Program-made: the position numbers and the translations under genes
The notes under the pieces: generated by a model
The model's input: only the letters and a program-made list of their open reading frames with translations
Databases searched by the model: none
Told to the model about the DNA's origin: nothing
In this document: piece after piece, positions 11,706 to 23,245 of the stretch
Layout of the letters: each line of letters begins with the position of its first letter
How positions within the stretch are numbered: the stretch's first letter is position 1
From: Avena insularis
Lineage: Eukaryota; Streptophyta; Magnoliopsida; Poales; Poaceae
DNA: 64,000 bases
Reading direction: 5' to 3'
Assembly (NCBI GenBank): GCA_023614405.1
Contig: CM042692.1
Location: 124,675,503 to 124,739,502 of the forward strand

Positions 11706-13996
11706 CCAAAACTTATTTATTTATTTAAATAAGTTTCCAAGTAATCTTTTATTCTTTCAAATTAAACCTTCTGGTTTGGTTTTGAAAATAATTGGATTTC
11801 AAATGGAAATTTTATTTAAATAAATCAAACCCTAATAACTAAAGATCCATTTTATTTAATTATTAAATGGATCCTAAAATAAATAAAAATATATTTTATT
11901 TTGAGATTTGGATTATGTTGCCAAACAGAACCAAATTCAAATGAAAAAGTTTGCTGTTTGATTTGATTGAGTGTTGTTTGAAAGTGTGAATAATTGTTTG
12001 AAATTCAAAACAGAAAAGAAGTAGAAAAAGGAAAAAGATTTAGACAGAAAAAAAAATAGAGCAACCCACTAAGGCCCAACAGCAGCCCAGTCCAGCCCAG
12101 ACTTCTCCCCTCCCCCGAAGAAACCTTTTCTTACTCAGAAACTGACCCACTCAGAGACTGACAGCCTGGCCCCTCTTCTCCCTCCCTCACCCCACTGACC
12201 AGTAGGCCCGACAAACCCGAGGGAACCGTTTTCTTACCGCGGACTAAACCCACGCAGCCGATGACAAGTGGACCCCTCCTTTCTTTCTTTTTCCACTGAC
12301 CAGAGGACCCCACCGCCACCTCCTTCTTCCTCCCCGCGACTCCTTCTTCCCCTCACCGCATACGCCTGCTGATAGCTCCACACCGCAGAAACCGTCCATT
12401 AAACCTCGCCGACGACGCCTATTTAACCGCCTCCCTCTCCTGTCATTTCCCAGACATCGCCTCACGCCCCTAGGCTGCCTCCATTTCTCTCATCACGCAG
12501 CTCCGACCACCGTCTCCGAGCAATTCCGGCGAAACCAGACCTCCCATTACCTCGCCGACCTAGCACCCTTACTCCACGCATCCAGACGCATCTATCCATA
12601 CCACCCATTCATCCGTGGGTACCCCAGAGCCTCAACAACGACGACCACAACACCACACCGCCGTCTGCCGTTTCTCCGGCGAGCTTTCCAGGTGAATTCC
12701 GTCCGCCCGCTGACATCTCTCGATCATGCTCACGTGAACCCCATGATCAACCGCATCTTAAAGGTTTTGTTTTGCCTTAGGCGATCTGCGGCGACTCCGG
12801 CAAGCACAGAGCGCCGCGGTTCGCTTCTTCTCCGCAACGCTTTCCCGGTAAGCCTCGACCGCCCGAGCCCTCTCGTTCACACCCACAGCTCCGCCGAGAT
12901 CTCCTGCGACTAACCTGCACCTCCGCTTTGTCTTCTCGATCCACACCGTCTTCGACCGTGATGAGCCGCCTGACGCCGTCCTCTACTCCGCGAGCAATCG
13001 CAGATGAACCAGAGCGCCTCGATCAACAACACTCCCGAGCACCACCGTGACCTCCCGAGCCGGTGAGCAACCCTCCTTCTCTCTCGCTTCAGATCGCTGC
13101 ACCGGTCATCGACCGATCACTCCGCCGGCAGCCGCGCCGCCGCTCCTTTTAGGTCAAGCGGCGACCGTTAGATGCAGATCCATCGGACACGATTAGTTCA
13201 CTTAACGCCGAAGAGGTACGCTACCTAAGCCGCACGATCTAATTTAGATCTAACGCACCGCAGCACTCGATCCGGCCGAACCGGTATCGACCAAGAAGAT
13301 CACGCCAAGGTGTCACCTATCTCGCTTTAAAACAGAATTTGAAATGAAACTCTTGCAAACTTCAAACCCATGTATCTTTTGATCCACACGTCCAAATTTT
13401 ACAAATTTGATGTCGTTGGAATCAGCAAGACAAGCTCTAGCCAACCCTGCCCTTAGTTTAGCAAATAGTATTTGTTAGCTTGTTTGATTTTGCAGATTCT
13501 TTTGTGTGCTTGCTAACATTAGAAAAATCATTTTAAAATGATTTTAAGGTTAAAACCTTTGCCAATTAGTTTGTTGTGACCTTACTGACCCTAGGAACCA
13601 ACCCATAGTTTGGAAAGTGATTTTGGAAAAGAATAGGATGGATTAATTAGTTTAGTCCATTTCTAGCTAACTAAAACTATTTGTTTTGTTTATGAAAATG
13701 CTTTCATAAAGAAAACTTTGGAGAAAATGTTTTGAACCAAACCTACTGACCCAAAACACCAAGTTTTGCAATAGCAACTCATTTGGTGAAACCTATAGGT
13801 TAATACCCTAGTAGAAATGTTTCTACACCCCATAGAATGACACTTTGTTTTGCAAATGGTTTTATAGTGAAACCTTTTGCAAATGACTTAGCCACTTCAC
13901 AAAATGACCAATAGGTGTGCCCAAATGTCTATGACCCATTAGGAACCCCTTTTTCAAACAAATCAAAGCTTGGCATGCTTTCATGCATTACTTGAA

Positions 13997-14148
13997 CTTT
14001 GCCACTTTGGTAAATGACCAATTTGGATCTTACAAATTTTAGGAATCTAATAGAGACCCTCTTTGCAAATGACTTTGCCATTTTGGTAAATGACCAATTT
14101 GGAACTTACAAAGTTAGAAGCCTAGTGAAGACCATCCTTACAATAGAA
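13997..14148 (+). repeat. 76-bp tandem duplication inside D LTR
   Basis: Two adjacent copies beginning CTTTGCCA at 13997 and 14073, each containing GGTAAATGACCAATTTGGA and ACTTACAAAG-like sequence. Present again in the 3' LTR around 20574-20720. Confidence 0.75.
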
Positions 14149-15698
14149 CCAACCTTTGCATGCTTATGCATGCCTTAGATCCCATTACTTTGTGTGTGAA
14201 AAATTGTTTGTTTGACTTTGTTATTTTATGTGTGTAGTTTTGCTTGATTGGTAGATTGAGTTTGTGACTTGCTTGATTATTTGTAGTAACTTGAAGAGTG
14301 TGATTGTTGCAAGGACAAGGAAGTAAACCTATACCCTCTACCAAAAAGGCAAGTGATGCTTCATATCATTATCCCATTATTTTCACTATGCATTAGTGTT
14401 TTTGCTAAGTAAAACTTGCATGGTTTTTATTTTGCTAAGTATAGATCTTGATATAGGAAAACTAGTAGAATGAATCCTTAGAAGGATTTTCCTTAGTTAA
14501 GAATCCTATTACTACCAAGCTTAGCCTAGCTAATAGAAAACCTGGGTGGAATATATTCACTATGGAAAAATCTCTAAGTCGAGGACTTATGTTTTGATTA
14601 ATAAAATAACTAAGTTAATGAATCACCTGGGTGGAAATGGAAGGAATGGTTTATGTTGAGTGGTTCACAAGGCCATGGACTTGGCTTGTGTATCTCACTT
14701 GTGGATGGCCACCCAGGAAACAAAGAGATTTGAGATGTCAAATGTTGAGAAGCTTCAAGTGCAACCACTTGGCAATATGGGCTCTGCCATGATCATATAG
14801 GTTGCAAGAACTTAGCCACATGGACAGTGGGTGGTAGTGATTGATAGGTTGGAACGCGTCCATGTTGGTCTAAGGGAAAGCTTCTGAAAGATTTTGTCTT
14901 GGGAAACCAAGTCTTGTGGGTAAAGTGCACCACCTCTATAGAGTGTAAAACCTAAGTACTTAGCCATGTCCCTGGTAAAGGACAATTTGAGCATCAAGAC
15001 ATGGAAACTTCAAGAATCTCATCACTCCAATTTCTAAATAAAATTTGTGGGTGAACAAGGGTTGTGTGAAATTCTTCAATCTTTGATGGAGAGATGGCTT
15101 GGTACAAGGATCTCAAAATCTTAGATTGGGAAATTATTTTTGCCAAGAAAATCTTCAATCTTTGATTGGAAGATGCCTTGAGAGGATCTTCAGTCTTGTT
15201 GATAGATGCCTTGGTGGTTTTTGTCAAAATAAAACTTAGTATTTTCAAAATGATAGGGAAAAATCTATTTTGAGCAATGCAAGCCTCAACTCCACTTAGC
15301 CAAAATGCATATAGATGATAGACTCCACTATACTACCAAAGTATCACTTGCCAATACAATTCAAATGTATTGACCCTTGTGCCTGTAACTTATGATGTTG
15401 CAGGTTTGATTGATTTAGTGAAGATTGATTGATTAGGATTACAAAGCCTACAACCAACATCTGCCTGTGGCACTTTGAAGATGAAGGACCCATGACTATA
15501 GTTATTCCGCTGCAATGTAATGTAATGGCCTAATGAGCTATGTTTGATGTAATAAAACTATTTTATTCCTGGTTATAAAGTTGTATATGACCTTTGTTTC
15601 TTGATATTACATCTAAACTATGGATGCTAGCTATTGATCCAGGGACTAGCATTGCAATCACAGGGATCTTTTCCTTTTCAAAGGAGGGATCTTACAGA

Positions 15699-15710
15699 TG
15701 GTATCAGAGC
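15699..15710 (+). other. Primer-binding site of element D
   Basis: TGGTATCAGAGC, complementary to the 3' end of initiator tRNA-Met, two bases after the LTR end. The same site and a similar spacing occur in element G. Confidence 0.92.
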
Positions 15711-16283
15711 ATTGTGTTGTCTGTAGGATTTGTAACCCTAGGATTGGACAAAAACCCTTAGACAATAGGAGTTGTCTTATTCCAAAACTTATTTACAAAA
15801 CAATCTTGTAAACTCTTTCCTCAATCATTTTTTTGGTTTCAACTCTACTTCTCTTCTACTTCAAAACTTGATGGAAAGCCTACCCCATGACCAAAGACTA
15901 CACTATGTGCAAAGGACTTCTTCAACTTCTTCAACTCCAATGACTTCCAACTTGGATATCATTAAAGACTAAGACAAGAAATGTTACTCAAGATTTGAAG
16001 ACTAAGGAAACACAACTTAGAAGGAGCCATCATCACCTTTGAAGATTTGTGGCCAAGACACAAGAATTCTCCAAGGATACAAAGATCTCAATCAAGAAGA
16101 ATCAACCAAGAAGGATGGAAAGATCACAAGTGAACCATGTAGATGGACCACCATTTATAGATAAGTCAAACACACCAACTTATGTGGTGTAACAAAAATA
16201 TTTTGTTGCCTAAGTATGTGCTTGAAACTATTGTTTGAGTGGAGTGTTTGTTTGTGATTGCTTGCACATTGCTTGTGTGAATT
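15711..16283 (+). other. Leader of element D
   Basis: About 570 bp between the primer-binding site and the zinc-knuckle ORF. I looked for a capsid-type gag domain in all three frames and saw none: the only ORF of note (15772-15972, 66 codons) is Ser/Thr/Leu-rich and has no known motif. Confidence 0.6.
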
Positions 16284-16355
16284 GTGATGTGTGTGATTAG
16301 AATTGATTCCCTAGAAAACCTTTTGCCTATTCTAATCCCAATCCAACCCAAACAG

Positions 16356-17213
16356 ATGACTTCTCCAAAAAACTCCGACATCAAGGATGGTGACAACAAC
16401 AACAACCAAGATGTCAACATGAGAGAACTCCTAGCAACCCAACACCAGTTGAACCAACTAACAACTCAGTTCATAGCCAACAATAGTGATAAAGACCCTA
16501 CCTTGCAAAAGTTTTTGGAAGAACAATCCCAACTGATGCTTAAAGTGACTAATCAAATGATCAGCATGGAAGAAAACTATCCCAAAAGAGTGTATGACAA
16601 CAAGGATGACAAGAATATTATTCTAGATGGAGCCCCAGCTTGCATTATTTGTGGAGACAAGGATCACACTTCCAAGGAACATGAAGATCAATGCCCCAAT
16701 TGTGAAGAGGAACATCCAGTTAGCCAATGCCCCACATCTCAAGTTACTTGTTACCTTTGTGAAGGAAACGACCATGTTCCTATCCAATGCCCCATCTATG
16801 CTATTGTTGAACAAAGGAAACAAGAAGGATCCAAGTATGCCAAGAATGTTGATGACAAAGGAAAAGGACCACTCATACCTCCAAACAAGACAACCCAATT
16901 CAAAGGATCAAAGAAGCCCAAGAAACCAAAGCAAGACATGAGCCTTGTGCAATGTCGTAAATGTAAGGAAATGGGACACTACCCCAGTGGATGCCCAGAG
17001 TCCATAAAGAATAAAGAGATCGGCCAAGTAGTGTGCAACAACTGCAAAGAGCTAGGCCACTACGTAGCAACTTGTCCACAAGAGCAACGTAAAGAACTCC
17101 AAGATATCCACTGTTTCAATTGCAAGGAACCAGGACACTATGTAAGCAATTGCCCAGAAAAGATGAAGAACAAGATAAACAAGTCTATGGAGAAACCCAA
17201 CCTTAGCCCATGA
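16356..17213 (+). CDS. Nucleocapsid-like protein with six zinc knuckles (element D)
   Basis: Intact ORF. The frame is open from an ATG at 16284, but I prefer the Met at 16356 (MTSPKNSD, 285 residues), because the preceding 24 residues are hydrophobic and unlike the rest. Numbered from 16284, there are six Cys/His modules: 120-133 (C-x2-C-x4-H-x4-H, a variant), 137-149 (C-x2-C-x3-H-x4-C, one short), and canonical CCHC knuckles at 156-169, 224-237, 251-264 and 277-290. A Lys-rich linker (about 191-218) divides them three and three. N-terminal to them is a Gln/Asn-rich, probably helical segment (about 45-95). No capsid, protease or RT domain is present. Inference: an RNA-binding, gag-derived or captured CNBP-like protein; it may help package the element's RNA into particles made by others. 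Confidence 0.75.
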   Translation: MTSPKNSDIKDGDNNNNQDVNMRELLATQHQLNQLTTQFIANNSDKDPTLQKFLEEQSQLMLKVTNQMISMEENYPKRVYDNKDDKNIILDGAPACIICGDKDHTSKEHEDQCPNCEEEHPVSQCPTSQVTCYLCEGNDHVPIQCPIYAIVEQRKQEGSKYAKNVDDKGKGPLIPPNKTTQFKGSKKPKKPKQDMSLVQCRKCKEMGHYPSGCPESIKNKEIGQVVCNNCKELGHYVATCPQEQRKELQDIHCFNCKEPGHYVSNCPEKMKNKINKSMEKPNLSP

Positions 17214-17389
17214 GTCAAGAATGGAAACAAGGACACTGAGCAGAAGTTTTCCAAGAAGAAGTTTTCCTCAAGATTCCAAGCAAGCCAAGATGTAGTTTAG
17301 TTGGAAAAAATTTAAGGGTGGTAGTACCCTAGCTGTTTGAGCCAACTTGTAACCCTAGCCTCCCCAAATCTCAGGACGAGATTTATTTT

Positions 17390-17402
17390 AAGGGTGGTAG
17401 CC
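17390..17402 (+). other. Polypurine tract of element D
   Basis: AAGGGTGGTAG directly before the 3' LTR at 17403, preceded by GGACGAGAT. This is the usual plus-strand priming site and fixes the inner edge of the 3' LTR. Confidence 0.8.
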
Positions 17403-20400
17403 TGTCACATCCCAAGATTTTCCAAATCTTGTAATGTGAAAAATAAATTAAACAAAATAGATTTTTGTTGAAAATCAGGGTGAAAAGAAACTTTTGTTTC
17501 TAAAAGGAAAACTTTAGCCAAAGTTTGTTAAAGATGGGATTTTAAAGTTTGAATTCAACAAAAATCCAAATCAAGGGAAATGCATTCCTCAATGAATGTA
17601 TCTGGAAATTTGAACACTTGGAAAATAAATCCAAAACCCTAAACCCTAATGGAAGGAAATCATTTTCCCAAGTATCTCCAAATCTATGGATTTGATCCAT
17701 ACCAAATTTGATCAACAAATAATCACAAAGGATCAAGAAAGACCTTAGAGATTGGTTTCACTTAGTTTGGAACCATAGACAAAATCTTGTGAATAATATA
17801 AGATAAGGAAATTCAATTTCCAAAGCCTTTAAAGCCCTTACCAAAAGCCCATACCAATTGGTGATCAAATAATCCTAAAGGGATTAAAAAGATAAACATT
17901 TAATAAAGGAAAAATAAATTGTTTTGGAAACACTGTTTTAGATCTTTTAATGAAAAGATAAGCCAAATTAATTTTGGCAAACTTTTGAAATAAAATATTT
18001 TGTTTTGATAAAATGAATAAAGGTTTATTTAAATAAAATAAAGGATTTAAATATCCAATTTTATTTAAGTAAAAGATTTTCCCATTTTAAATGAACACCA
18101 AGTATTTTATTACTACTTTGAAATCTTTTATTAAAAGGTTTTGCTTTGATTAAAATGAGTAAAGGATTATTTAAATAAAATAATAAGGATTTAAATATCC
18201 AATTTTATTTAAGTAAAGGCTTTCCCATTTTAATTAAACACCAAAACTTATTTATTTATTTAAATAAGTTTCCAAGTAATCTTTTATTCTTTCAAATTAA
18301 ACCTTCTGGTTTGGTTTTGAAAATAATTGGATTTCAAATGGAAATTTTATTTAAATAAATCACACCCTAATAACTAAAGATCCATTTTATTTAATTATTA
18401 AATGGATCCTAAAATAAATAAAAATATATTTTATTTTGAGATTTGGATTATGTTGCCAAACAGAACCAAATTCAAATGAAAAAGTTTGCTGTTTGATTTG
18501 ATTGAGTGTTGTTTGAAAGTGTGAATAATTGTTTGAAATTCAAAACAGAAAAGAAGTAGAAAAAGGAAAAAGATTTAGACAGAAAAAAAAATAGAGCAAC
18601 CCACTAAGGCCCAACAAAGCCAGTCCATTGGACTTCTCCTCCCCGAAGAAACCTTTTCTTACTCGAACGACCCACTCGAGGACCGGCTGGCCCCTCTTCT
18701 CCCTCCTCACCCCTTGACCAGAGGGTCCGACAAACCCGAGGGAACCGTTTTCTTACCGCGGACTAAACCCACGCAGCCGATGACAAGTGGACCCCTCCTT
18801 TCTTTCTTTTTCCACTGACCAGAGGACCCCACCGCCACCTCCTTCTTCCTCCCCGCGACTCCTTCTTCCCCTCACCGCGCGACAGTTTCTGCCCGTTGAT
18901 AGCTCCGTCAATTCGCAGTAAAACCGTCCATTAAACCTCGCCGCGACGACGCCTATTTAACCGCCTCCCTCTCCTCTGTCATTTCCCACAGACATCGCCT
19001 CCCCGCTGCCCCTAGGCTGCCTCCATTTCTCTCTGTACCGCCGCAGCTCCGACCACCGTCTCCGAGCAATTCCGGCGAAACCAGACCTCCCATTACCTCG
19101 CCGACCTAGCACCCTTACTCCACGCATCCAGACGCATCTATCCATACCACCCATTCATCCGCGGGTACCCCAGAGCCTCAACAACGACGACCACAGCACC
19201 ACACCGCCGTCTGCCGTTTCTCCGTGAGCTTTCAGTGAATTCCGTCCGCCCCAGCATCTCTCGATCATGCTCACGTGAACCCCATGATCAACCGCATCTT
19301 ACAGTGCCTTTGTTTTGCCTTAGGGCGATCTGTGGCGACGACTCCGACAAGCACAGAGCGCCGCCGTGTCTGCTTCTTCTCCGGCAACGTTTCCCCGGTA
19401 AGCCTCGACCGCCCCGAGCCCTCTCGTTCACACCCACAGCTCCGCCGAGATCTCCTGTGACTAACCCAGACCTCCGTTTGTCTTCTCGTGATCCACAGCA
19501 CCGTCTTCGACCGTGGACAGAGCCGCCCGACGCCGTCCTCTACTCCGGCGAGCAATCGCAGATGAACCAGAGCGCCCCTCGACCGAACAACACCTCCCCG
19601 AGCACCACCGTGACCTCCTGAGCCCGGTGAGCACCCCCTCCTTCTCTCTCGCTTCCTGTATCGCCGGCACCGTCATCGACCGATCACTCCGCCGCCAGCA
19701 GCCGCCGCATCGTCGCTCCTTTTAGGTCAAGCAAGCAGCGACCGTTAGATGCAGATCCATCGGACACGATTAGTTCACTTAACGCCGAAGAGGTACGCTA
19801 CCTAAGCCGCACGATCTAATTTAGATCTAACGCACCGCAGCACTCGATCCGGCCGAACTGGTATCGACCAGTAAGATCACGCCGCGTGTCACCTATCTGT
19901 TTAAAACAGAATTTGAAAACAGAAACTCTTGCAAACTTCAAACCCATGTATCTTTTGATCCACACGTCCAAATTTTACAAATTTGATGTCGTTGGAATCA
20001 GCAAGACAAGCTCTAGCCAACCCTGCCCTTAGTTTAGCAAATAGTATTTGTTAGCTTGTTTGATTTTGCAGATTCTTTTGTGTGCTTGCTAACATTAGAA
20101 AATCATTTAAAAATGATTTTAAGGTTAAAACCTTTGCCAATTAGTTTGTTGTGACCTTACTGACCCTAGGAACCAACCCATAGTTTGGAAAGTGATTTTG
20201 GAAAAGAATAGGATGGATTAATTAGTTTAGTCCATTTCTAGCTAACTAAAACTATTTGTTTTGTTTATGAAAATGCTTTCATAAAGAAAACTTTGGAGAA
20301 AATGTTTTGAACCAAACCTACTGACCCAAAACACCAAGTTTTGCAATAGCAACTCATTTGGTGAAACCTATAGGTTAATACCCTAGTAGAAATGTTTCTA

Positions 20401-22268
20401 CACCCCATAGAATGACACTTTGTTTTGCAAATGGTTTTATAGTGAAACCTTTTGCAAATGACTTAGCCACTTCACAAAATGACCAATAGGTGTGCCCAAA
20501 TGTCTATGACCCATTAGGAACCCCTTTTTCAAACAAATCAAAGCTTGGCATGCTTGCATGCATTACTTGAACTTTGCCACTTTGGTAAATGACCAATTTG
20601 GATCTTACAAAGTTTAGGAATCTAATAGAGACCCTCTTTGCAAATGACTTTGCCATTTTGGTAAATGACCAATTTGGAACTTACAAAGTTAGAAGCCTAG
20701 TGAAGACCATCCTTACAATAGAACCAACCTTTGCATGCTTATGCATGACTTAGATCCCATTACTTTGTGTGTGAAAAATTGTTTGTTTGACTTTGTTATT
20801 TTATGTGTTGTTTTGATTGTTTGGTAGATTGAGTTTGTGCCTTGCTTGATTATTTGTAGTAACTTGAAGAGTGTGATTGTTGCAAGGACAAGGAAGTAAA
20901 CCTATACCCTCTACCAAAAAGGCAAGTGATGCTTCATATCATTATCCCATTATTTTCACTATGCATTAGTGTTTTTGCTAAGTAAAACTTGCATGGTTTT
21001 TATTTTTCTAAGTATAGATCTTGCTATAGGAAAACTAGTAGAATGAATCCTTAGAAGGATTTTCCTTAGTTAAGAATCCTATTACTACCAAGCTTAGCCT
21101 AGCTAATAGAAAACCTGGGTGGAATATATTCACTATGGAAAAATCTCTAAGTCTGAGGACTTATGTTTTTGATTAATAAAATAACTAAGTTAATGAATCA
21201 CCTGGGTGGAAATGGAAGGAATGGTTTATGTTGAGTGGTTCACAAGGCCATGGACTTGGCTTGTGTATCTCACTTGTGGATGGCCACCCAGGAAACAAAG
21301 AGATTTGAGATGTCAAATGTTGAGAAGCTTCAAGTGCAACCACTTGGCAATATGGGCTCTGCCATGATCATATAGGTTGCAAGAACTTAGCCACATGGAC
21401 AGTGGGTGGTAGTGATTGATAGGTTGGAGCGCGTCCATGTTGGTCTAAGGAAAGCTTGAAAGATTTTGTCTTGGGAAACCAAGTCTTGTGGGTAAAGTGC
21501 ACCACCTCTACAGAGTGTAAAACCTAAGTACTTAGCCATGTCCCTGGTAAAGGACAATTTGAGCATCAAGACATGGAAACTTCAAGAATCTCATCACTCC
21601 AATTTCTAAATAAAATTTGTGGGTGAACAAGGGTTGTGTGAAATTCTTCAATCTTTGATGGAGAGATGGCTTGGTACAAGGATCTCAAAATCTTAGATTG
21701 GGAAATTATTTTTGCCAAGAAAATCTTCAATCTTTGATTGGAAGATGCCTTGAGAGGATCTTCAGTCTTGTTGATAGATGCCTTGGTGGTTTTTGTCAAA
21801 ATAAAACTTAGTATTTTCAAAATGATAGGGAAAAATCTATTTTGAGCAATGCAAGCCTCAACTCCACTTAGCCAAAATGCATATAGATGATAGACTCCAC
21901 TATACTACCAAAGTATCACTTGCCAATACAATTCAAATGTATTGACCCTTGTGGCTGTAACTTATGATGTTGCAGGTTTGATTGATTTAGTGAAGATTGA
22001 TTGATTAGGATTACAAAGCCTACAACCAACATCTGCCTGTGGCACTTTGAAGATGAAGGACCCATGACTATAGTTATTCCGCTGCAATGTAATGTAATGG
22101 CCTAATGAGCTATGTTTGATGTAATAAAACTATTTTATTCCTGGTTATAAAGTTGTATATGACCTTTGTTTCTTGATATTACATCTAAACTGTGGATGCT
22201 AGCTATTGATCCAGGGACTAGCATTGCAATCACAAGGATCTTTTCCTTTTCAAAGGAGGGATCTTACA
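17403..22268 (+). repeat. 3' LTR of element D (4866 bp)
   Basis: Same ends and layout as the 5' LTR, with the GC-rich block at about 18600-19900 and a CTATTTAA at about 18953-18960. Followed by TSD TCTAT and then the interior of element A. Confidence 0.93.
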
Positions 22269-23245
22269 TCTATGAAGCATTCTTCTTATAAAATAAAGAG
22301 TCCTATATTGAGAAAAAAGAGAAAAGAGAAAAAAAGAGATACTATGAAAAGAGGACAGAGAGAAAAAAGCACCATATTCCCATGGTAAATAAGAAGAATG
22401 CTGAGATGCTCGTTATGCCTTGCCTTGTCATTTTGATATGGGGATTCTTCCGTATCATCGGGCAAGGGGTACCCCGTTGGCGGTTCTCTATGATACACAT
22501 ATACTTACGATGACAAGAACTTACTGGTGACTAAACTTGAGTAGCATGAGGAGCGACCCTCGTATACAAGGGACATGAGATTTCTGACTTATACTTCGTC
22601 AAGCATGTACACCATAGTTTGTTCACTTTAACCTTAATCACTTCAAGATGCTTATGATAGGGGCAATGAGAGCTGAAAGTTATAAGTACCATAATTTTTG
22701 GAAGCTCTTTATGAGACTTGAATCCCTACTTCCTTTTACAAAGGCCTTTCTTCCACCATTATATTTGAGTCTCCAACTTCTATTTTTATGCACCTACTTT
22801 GAGAGCATAATGGTCATTCTTAGTTCTATGTGCATTGTCCCAAGACTAGTTGATTGATGCATACTTTGATATTACTTGTTTTAAACTATTGTATCTAGTC
22901 ACTCTTATGAACTTTGAAGGTGTCCTATGCATTTATATTTGCTACTCTATGAGGGACAAGCTGAATACTATTATGCTATGTTTTCTTTATGTGAAACAAA
23001 CAAATGTCTTGCAAAGCATTGTTATTCATGAATCTTTTGTTTGTGCCTTTTCATGTTGCATCATAGTTTCTTTGCTTATTGCTAGAACTTTGTCTTTCAT
23101 GTTATGATTGAAGTACTATGATCCCAACTTTGAATGTTTTACAAATACTTTGATCAAGTCTTTGATGGTGCATGTCACCTCAAAAATTATTCTTTTTTTA
23201 TCACTTACCTACTCGAGGACGAGTAGGCGTTAAGCTTGGGGATGT
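22269..23245 (+). other. Non-coding 3' interior of element A and polypurine tract
   Basis: Continues A after D. It parallels element B at about 41594-42455 (for instance GGTACCCCGTTGGCGGTTCT against a near-identical stretch at 41716). No conserved ORF. It ends in a polypurine tract (AAGCTTGGGGATGT, 23232-23245) directly before the 3' LTR. Confidence 0.8.

Larger units (their letters stand above)
10868..15696 (+). repeat. 5' LTR of element D (4829 bp)
   Basis: AT-rich first ~1.2 kb, then a GC-rich block (about 12060-13310), then AT-rich sequence. A TATA-like CTATTTAA at 12419-12426 lies inside the GC-rich block, so U3 is about 1.55 kb and transcription probably starts near 12450. Internal duplications: 11469-11588 is repeated at 11610-11705, and a 76-bp unit starts at 13997 and 14073. 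Over the first ~1190 bp I count two differences from the 3' LTR, but many small indels in the GC-rich block (see findings). Confidence 0.93.
10868..22268 (+). mobile_element. Giant-LTR non-autonomous Gypsy-like element D
   Basis: Complete element with perfect TSD TCTAT (10863-10867 and 22269-22273). LTRs run 10868-15696 (4829 bp) and 17403-22268 (4866 bp), both TGTCACATCCC...CTTACA. The interior is only 1706 bp: initiator tRNA-Met-type primer-binding site, one zinc-knuckle ORF and a polypurine tract. LTRs make up about 85% of the element. The CAGGACGAGATTTATTTTAAG stretch before the polypurine tract and the primer-binding site two bases inside the LTR resemble Del/Tekay chromoviruses, so I infer a derivative of that group. 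It resembles LARD-type elements (such as Sukkula) in LTR size, but not in its short interior. It is younger than A. Confidence 0.93.

Noticed and set aside
12131..13020. Arg/Ser/Pro-rich ORFs in the GC-rich block of D's LTR, resembling a captured host 5' exon
   Set aside because: They are not kept between the two LTRs or in the solo LTR. Read here as transcribed non-coding LTR sequence; host capture cannot be shown without a search.
2911..15710. tRNA genes suggested by TGGTATCAGAGC words
   Set aside because: These are primer-binding sites next to LTRs; no cloverleaf sequence is present around them.
22206..23107. Short ORFs with hydrophobic stretches in A's interior right of D, considered as an env-like gene
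   Set aside because: Frames are short and start inside the D LTR or in AT-rich DNA; the matching interval of element B does not keep them.
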